DNA from: Pseudomonadota bacterium
GTDB taxonomy: Bacteria; Pseudomonadota; Gammaproteobacteria; Burkholderiales; Burkholderiaceae
DNA: 5,599 bases
Direction of reading: 5' to 3'
Assembly: GCA_021778935.1 (NCBI GenBank)
Contig: JAJYBQ010000166.1
Span: 1 to 5,599, forward strand
In this document: positions 1-5,599 of the stretch, piece by piece
How the letters are laid out: each line of letters starts with the position of its first letter
Numbering within the stretch: the stretch's first letter is position 1
Position numbers and translations under genes: made by a program
The notes under the pieces: model-generated
Told to the model about the DNA's origin: nothing
Database searches by the model: none
What the model saw: the letters and a program-made list of their open reading frames with translations, nothing else

Positions 1-477
1 CAGCATCGCGGCAGCCCGCGGCAGGCGCAGGAACTCGAGCGAGGTTGCCGCCAGCATCAGGACGGCAAAACCCGGCCCGCGCACCCACAACGGCAACGCG
101 GGGTGCGACGGGGTGCGGTGCAGGCGCGCAAATCCGCGCCACACCCATTCCGCGGCAAAAACCATCCAGAAAAATGCCGAAAACCCGAACAGGAAAAGGA
201 GCAGATCGGCCACCCACGCGCCGGCCGCCCCCTCCCAGTTGGCAATATGCGATCCGCCCGCCAGATGGGTGAAGCCCGGATCGCCGCGGTGATAGGACAA
301 CAGCGCAGCGCCCAACGCCAGCACGGCAAGCGCGGCGACGATCCAGCGGGTCTCGGCAAGCAGGCGGGCGCCGCGCTCGGGCGCCGCGGACGCGGCAGAC
401 GCCCGTGCGGTGGCACGCGGTTGCGCCCGCGCCCGCACGGGGACCTCGTTCAGACCATCGGCAATCGGTTCCGCCAT
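1..477 (-). CDS. ftsK: DNA translocase FtsK, N-terminal part (runs off the left edge)
   Basis: FtsK is a septum-anchored, ATP-driven DNA pump that clears and resolves chromosome dimers at division. Only the N-terminal 159 residues are visible, corresponding to the membrane-anchoring (4TM) domain; linker, motor and gamma domains lie beyond position 1. An Arg/Ala-rich cytoplasmic N-terminus (residues 1-44) is followed by a helix at about 45-62 (TRWIVAALAVLALGAALLSY). A short loop with the FtsK-typical DPGFTH leads to a second segment (NWEGAAGAWVADLLLFLFGF, then SAFFWMVFAAEWVW, about 80-113). A third helix begins near 136. The GAxGAWxADLLLFLFGFSAFFW stretch is what identifies the family. The gene is transcribed away from trxB. 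The start is ambiguous: ATG at 477 has no Shine-Dalgarno but a TATAAT six bases upstream; an in-frame ATG at 510 would add 11 residues (MIGRWLPYNPA) and has GGGGGG just before it. Identity is confident; the exact start is not. Confidence 0.92.
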   Translation of the reverse strand, partial: MAEPIADGLNEVPVRARAQPRATARASAASAAPERGARLLAETRWIVAALAVLALGAALLSYHRGDPGFTHLAGGSHIANWEGAAGAWVADLLLFLFGFSAFFWMVFAAEWVWRGFARLHRTPSHPALPLWVRGPGFAVLMLAATSLEFLRLPRAAAML

Positions 478-483
478 GGCCGG

Positions 484-489
484 ATTATA
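484..489 (-). promoter_or_regulatory. Candidate -10 hexamer for ftsK
   Basis: On the minus strand this reads TATAAT, a perfect sigma-70 -10 match in GC-rich DNA. It ends six bases before the ATG at 477, so a transcript from it would begin at or next to that ATG and be leaderless. No TTGACA-like -35 element lies 16-18 bases upstream (CGATGA at 507-512). The hexamer may therefore be fortuitous, or simply part of the coding sequence if translation starts at 510. Confidence 0.3.
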
Positions 490-528
490 GGGAAGCCACC
501 TGCCGATCATCGTCCCCCCATCGGATCC

Positions 529-1568
<1,040 letters not shown>

Positions 1569-1734
1569 CGCCGCCGCGCGCGGACGTCGTGCGCTTTGCC
1601 GCAATTGGCGGGATTCCGGGCGGGTATTCGCGCCATGCGGCATCCCTCTTTCGCGTAATCATCCATCCACCCCTGCGATCCCTCCCCCATTCCGCGATTC
1701 GGGATCGTCCGGCAGGTGGACGGCAAACGGCAGA

Positions 1735-3837
1735 ATGACTCTACCTTTATTCCAACCCGGCTCGCCCCGACCCGCGCGGCGCCAACCCGGTTCGCGACCG
1801 TTCGCGGTCGCGGCGGCGGCGGTCGCCGTCGTCATCGCCTTGGCCGGCAGCGCGCCTCGGGCATCCGCCTTCGGGTTCGGTAACCCCCAGGTACGGAGCG
1901 CGCTCGGGGAACGGCTGCGCCTTCGCATTCCGGTACTGGCCGAGTCGGACGTGGAACTCACGCCGGAGTGCCTGCGCCTGGTCAACGACGCCGATGACCC
2001 GCTGCCGACGATCTCGGCCCTTTCCGGTACGCAAGTGCGTATCGAAGGCCGGGGACCGGAGCGGGTTCTCGAAATCGAGAGCCGCTACCCGGTCAACGAA
2101 CCCCTGATCCACCTGATCGTGGAAGCCGGATGTGCGGAGCCGGTCCGGCGTGCGTTCACCGTGCTGCTGGATCCGCCGACATCGCCCGCAAACCCGGCGG
2201 CACCCGCGACCCCGGTCGCGCCGGTGCATGCTGCGGCGGCCCCGCCGCCCCCGGACCTGGCGCTGGGCATGCCGCAGGTGTTCGCGCAGGTCGGGCGACC
2301 GCTGGCAATGCAGATCCCCGTGGGGGGATCGGCCGCCGCCACGCTCCAGCCCGAATGCGTGCACTTGATCGATGCGCTTTCCGGCGACGGCGCGCCGATG
2401 ATCCGCCATGCCGACATCCTGATCGCGCAGAACGGCGGGCGCACCGAAATTCGCCTCGTCACGCCCCATCCGGTGGTCGAACCGGCGGTACGGGTAGCGG
2501 TTTCCGTCGGCTGCAAATCGCCGCTGCAGCGGGAATACGGCGTCTTGCTCGACATGCCGGCGACGTCGGCCGTCGCTGCCGCTCCTCCGGCAACCCCATC
2601 CCCCGGCGGCCGGTCACCGGCCCTCGCGGCCGCGTCGCTCCCGGCCGCTGCAGCGACGGCGCGCTCGGAGCCCGCGCCTGCCCGGCCGCAGCAACACCGC
2701 GCGGCGACCTCCCACCACATCCGCCATCGGCACCCCATCCACCACGCCAGACACCCCATGACGGCACGGCACGGTGGCCCGGCGCCCGCACATCCGCGCG
2801 CCCTGGCAGCGGCGGCCGCCCATGCCCCCGCCCTGTCGCCGCGTCATCCCCAGCCAGCAACGTTCCCCGGCCAGGACCGTTTCGTGCTCGCCGCCGCTCC
2901 GGTCGACGCCGCGGTTGGCGCTTCGGCACCGGACGCTGCTCGCATGGCGGCAATGAGCAAACAGATCTCCGATCTGACCCAGCAGATCCGGATCCTGCAG
3001 ACCGAACTGGTCGCCGACCGGGCACGCGAGCGGCAATTGACCGACCGCCAATTCGCGCTGCAATCGCAGTTGGCGGCGCGGGAACGCTCATCGGGGTCGG
3101 CATGGGTCGCCGCCGCGGCCATTGCCGCTGCGCTGATCGCAGCCGGGGTAGCGTTCTGGATCCGGCGCCGGAGCGATCGCGACGGCTGGCGGCGCTCCTG
3201 GGACGCCATCGTGCCGGAAGCGACGCCGGACCGGGCCGCGACCGAGTTCGCTGCGTCGCAATGGGTCGGCGGCCGACCGACCGTACTGCGGCAACCGGTC
3301 ACGGCGCCGCCCGCACCGGAACCGGCCCCGGCACCGGTTCCGACGTTGCGCCGTCAGGCGCCGCCGGAACCACCCGTCCCCGTGGCGATCCCCGCTGCGG
3401 CAGGCACGCTGTCGCCGACGCCGGAGCACGCGGTCGCGGCACTCCCCTCCGACGACGAACTTGCCGACGATCACCACGCGCTCGCGACGCCGACGCGCCA
3501 CCGGATCGAAGTGGTGGAACTGCATCATCCGACGGCGCGGCGCGTTCCCGCCACGCCGCCCCGGGAACGCGCCGCGGGCGCCGGAACGCCGTCCGACCAC
3601 GCGTCCGCACCCGCCTCCGGGCCCCCGACTGATCCGTGGCGGAACCATGGTGCGGAGGAACTTCCGATGGATTTCTCCGGTCCCGAATCGCTCGTCGCCG
3701 AACATCCGGCAACGCCGCCCTCGCCCCCGGAACCGGAAACCCCGCTCACGCAGATGCCGACGATGCTGTCGCTGGACCTGGATCTGAGTACGGACCTGAC
3801 CCTGCTGTCCGACCTGGAGCCGGGGACGCCGGGGTGA
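1735..3837 (+). CDS. FimV/HubP-like inner-membrane protein with duplicated N-terminal domain
   Basis: A 700-residue protein with FimV/HubP-like architecture; that family organises the cell pole and supports type IV pili. A long Arg-containing n-region and hydrophobic core (about 23-40) end in ASA-FGF, predicting signal-peptidase cleavage after Ala45. Two homologous domains follow: about 46-150 and 174-278, each with xPQVxxxxGxxLxxxIPV, PEC, a PVxEP segment and GC...VLLD. The first resembles the FimV N-terminal domain. Each copy has two cysteines (79/133 and 208/260). Residues 279-403 are a low-complexity Pro/Ala linker with a His-rich block (321-346). A heptad-patterned coiled coil (about 404-450; I411, L414, I418, L421, L425, L435, L442, L446) precedes one membrane helix (457-476) and RRR. 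The cytoplasmic tail is Pro-rich and ends in LSLDLDLSTDLTLLSDLEP. I see no LysM motif, TPR or FimV C-terminal domain. The ribosome-binding site is weak (AGGTGGA, 14 bases before ATG). The gene assignment is secure; the function is by architecture only. Confidence 0.8.
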   Translation: MTLPLFQPGSPRPARRQPGSRPFAVAAAAVAVVIALAGSAPRASAFGFGNPQVRSALGERLRLRIPVLAESDVELTPECLRLVNDADDPLPTISALSGTQVRIEGRGPERVLEIESRYPVNEPLIHLIVEAGCAEPVRRAFTVLLDPPTSPANPAAPATPVAPVHAAAAPPPPDLALGMPQVFAQVGRPLAMQIPVGGSAAATLQPECVHLIDALSGDGAPMIRHADILIAQNGGRTEIRLVTPHPVVEPAVRVAVSVGCKSPLQREYGVLLDMPATSAVAAAPPATPSPGGRSPALAAASLPAAAATARSEPAPARPQQHRAATSHHIRHRHPIHHARHPMTARHGGPAPAHPRALAAAAAHAPALSPRHPQPATFPGQDRFVLAAAPVDAAVGASAPDAARMAAMSKQISDLTQQIRILQTELVADRARERQLTDRQFALQSQLAARERSSGSAWVAAAAIAAALIAAGVAFWIRRRSDRDGWRRSWDAIVPEATPDRAATEFAASQWVGGRPTVLRQPVTAPPAPEPAPAPVPTLRRQAPPEPPVPVAIPAAAGTLSPTPEHAVAALPSDDELADDHHALATPTRHRIEVVELHHPTARRVPATPPRERAAGAGTPSDHASAPASGPPTDPWRNHGAEELPMDFSGPESLVAEHPATPPSPPEPETPLTQMPTMLSLDLDLSTDLTLLSDLEPGTPG

Positions 3838-3857
3838 TGCGGCCGCCCTCACCCCCG

Positions 3858-3881
3858 CCCTCTCCCGCACGCGGGAGAGGG
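3858..3881. terminator. Intergenic hairpin between convergent genes, probable two-way terminator; widespread repeat type
   Basis: CCCTCTCCCG (3858-3867) pairs perfectly with CGGGAGAGGG (3872-3881) around a four-base loop, CACG. It begins 20 bases after the stop of the FimV-like gene and ends 23 bases before the stop of the convergent glnB, where a bidirectional terminator is expected. Neither side has a proper T-run; the plus side is followed only by a pyrimidine stretch (ACCTTCTTC). With the preceding CCCTCACCCCCG it matches a hairpin type (CCCTCACCCC...CCCTCTCCCGC...GCGGGAGAGGG) that I recall as very common between genes in high-GC proteobacteria. The structure is certain; the terminator role is inferred. 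Confidence 0.65.
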
Positions 3882-3904
3882 AGAACACCTTCTTCAGCGG
3901 TTCC

Positions 3905-4303
<399 letters not shown>

Positions 4304-5599
4304 TCAATCCTCGCAAAAGCGGTTGGTAATCGGATACCGCCAGTCGCGCCCGAACGCGCGGTGCGTCACCCGGATCCCGACCGGCGCCTGGCGGCGCTTG
4401 TATTCGCTCCGGCGGATCATGTGCAGGATGCGCCGCACGTCGGTTTCGGCATACCCCGCGGCCACGATCTCCTCCGCGCCGGCGCCCTCCTCCATGTAGA
4501 GCGCGATCACCGCATCGAGCATCTCATAGGGCGGCAGCGTGTCCTGATCGGTCTGCCCCGCCCGCAATTCCGCGCTCGGTGGCCGGTCCAGGATCCGCTG
4601 CGGTATCACTTCCGAAATCGCATTGCGGTGGCGGGCCAGGCGATAGACGAGCGTCTTGCTGATGTCCTTGATCACGGCGAATCCGCCTGCCATATCGCCA
4701 TAGAGCGTGCAATATCCCACCGCCATCTCGCTCTTGTTGCCGGTGGTGAGCACGATCGCGCCGCTCTTGTTCGACAACGCCATCAGCACGGTGCCGCGTA
4801 CCCGCGCCTGGATGTTTTCCTCGGTTGCGTCCCACGGCCGACCCGCAAACTCCGGCATCAGCATGGCCAGGAAGGAATCGAAGGCCGGGGCGATCGGGAT
4901 TTCGTCGTACCGCACCCCGAGCCGTGCGGCCATGTCGCGCGCATCGAGCCAGGAGATATCGGCGGTGAATCGCGACGGCATCATCACCGCACGCACGCGC
5001 TCTGCACCGAGCGCATCGCAGGCCAATGCCAAGGTCAGCGCGGAATCGACGCCGCCGCTGAGGCCGACGATCGCACCCGGAAAGCCGTTCTTTCCGACAT
5101 AGTCGGCAATCCCGCGCTGCAACGCCCGGTATGCCTGCGACTCCAGCGATTCCGGCGCCGCGATCTCGCCCGCTTGCGGCACGCCGTCGACGAAATCGAC
5201 GACGAGCATGTGCTCGGTGAACTGCGGCGCCATCGCGACGAGGCAGCCCTGCGCATCGAGGCAGAACGATCCCCCGTCGAACACCAGTTCGTCCTGGCCA
5301 CCGATGAGGTTGCCGTAGACCACCGCCATTCCGTTGGCACACACCGTTTCGCGCATCACCTCCTGACGCAGGGCCTGCTTGCCGAGATGAAACGGCGAAC
5401 CGTTCAGAACCAGCAGAACCTGCGCCCCGGCGGCCGCGGCGCGCCGGGGCGCATCCGGAAACCAGGTGTCTTCGCAGATGTTCAGACCGAAACGGGTTCC
5501 CCGGACCGCGAACCCGAACGGATGCCCGCCCGGGGTGAAATAGCGCCGTTCGTCGAACACGTCGTAATTGGGGAGGTCGTGCTTGCAATACACGCCCGC
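4304..5599 (-). CDS. nadE: Glutamine-dependent NAD+ synthetase NadE, C-terminal part (runs off the right edge)
   Basis: NadE makes NAD+ from nicotinic acid adenine dinucleotide using ATP, with ammonia channelled from glutamine hydrolysed by its own nitrilase-like domain. The 431 visible codons stay open to the last base of the window. Full-length relatives are about 540 residues, so roughly 110 N-terminal residues, including the catalytic Glu of the nitrilase triad, are outside. Counting from the first visible residue, the catalytic Lys is K6 in YCKHDLPNY, followed by VFDERRYF, and the nucleophile is C42 in LNICEDTW. The synthetase domain starts near 155. It has the ATP-pyrophosphatase loop SGGVDS (181-186), EENIQARVRG (260-269), the signature GNKSEMAVGYCTLYGDMAGG (287-306) and RPPSAELRAGQTDQDTLPPYE (339-359). 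The tail is KRRQAPVGIRVT...YPITNRF. A GTG at 5593 is internal, not the start. glnB follows 60 bp downstream. All visible catalytic motifs are intact. Confidence 0.97.
   Translation of the reverse strand, partial: AGVYCKHDLPNYDVFDERRYFTPGGHPFGFAVRGTRFGLNICEDTWFPDAPRRAAAAGAQVLLVLNGSPFHLGKQALRQEVMRETVCANGMAVVYGNLIGGQDELVFDGGSFCLDAQGCLVAMAPQFTEHMLVVDFVDGVPQAGEIAAPESLESQAYRALQRGIADYVGKNGFPGAIVGLSGGVDSALTLALACDALGAERVRAVMMPSRFTADISWLDARDMAARLGVRYDEIPIAPAFDSFLAMLMPEFAGRPWDATEENIQARVRGTVLMALSNKSGAIVLTTGNKSEMAVGYCTLYGDMAGGFAVIKDISKTLVYRLARHRNAISEVIPQRILDRPPSAELRAGQTDQDTLPPYEMLDAVIALYMEEGAGAEEIVAAGYAETDVRRILHMIRRSEYKRRQAPVGIRVTHRAFGRDWRYPITNRFCED

Noticed and set aside
1675..1708. Inverted repeat CGATCCC / GGGATCG (1676-1682, 1701-1707) ahead of the FimV-like gene
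   Set aside because: The seven-bp arms are separated by 18 bases, with no associated promoter elements or T-run; this is within chance expectation for GC-rich DNA. The rest of the trxB to FimV-like gap shows nothing convincing.
3317..3342. Nine-bp inverted repeat CGGAACCGG / CCGGTTCCG inside the FimV-like gene
   Set aside because: It encodes PEPAPAPVP and is explained by repetitive Pro/Ala codons (ccg, gca, gcc) in a low-complexity linker.
2130..3632. 500-codon plus-strand frame overlapping the FimV-like gene
   Set aside because: The product is Arg/Gly/Pro-rich with no recognisable domain. The overlapping frame has a signal peptide, duplicated domains, a coiled coil and a membrane helix, so it is the real one.

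Overview
The window is a GC-rich chromosomal housekeeping segment. The protein sequences and the gene neighbourhood (ftsK back to back with trxB; a P-II gene just downstream of a glutamine-dependent nadE) suggest a betaproteobacterium. That assignment rests on recalled gene order and family resemblance, not on a database search. No mobile element, CRISPR array, tRNA or rRNA was seen.

Layout from left to right. (1) Bases 1-477, minus strand: the N-terminal 159 codons of the septal DNA translocase FtsK, running off the left edge. (2) Bases 478-614: a compact divergent intergenic region with a strong inverted repeat (529-559) and a consensus -10 hexamer directly before the ftsK start. (3) Bases 615-1568, plus strand: complete thioredoxin reductase trxB. 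(4) Bases 1569-1734: a gap with no convincing terminator or promoter. (5) Bases 1735-3837, plus strand: a 700-residue FimV/HubP-like, single-pass inner-membrane protein with a signal peptide, two tandem copies of a FimV-N-like domain, a His-rich linker, a coiled coil, one transmembrane helix and a Pro-rich cytoplasmic tail. (6) Bases 3858-3881: a perfect hairpin of a type common between proteobacterial genes, placed between convergent genes. (7) Bases 3905-4243, minus strand: the P-II protein glnB with a GTG start and a clean ribosome-binding site. (8) Bases 4304-5599, minus strand: the C-terminal 431 codons of glutamine-dependent NAD+ synthetase nadE, running off the right edge.

The genes fall into three groups. 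FtsK (chromosome segregation) and TrxB (thiol redox) share a divergent control region. The FimV-like protein probably acts in cell-pole organisation or type IV pili. NadE and the P-II protein are probably co-transcribed and link nitrogen status to glutamine-consuming NAD+ synthesis. I see no convincing evidence of a wholly new system. The least ordinary item is the FimV-like protein, with its duplicated two-cysteine domain, missing LysM and FimV C-terminal modules, and His-rich linker. The divergent ftsK/trxB control region is second.
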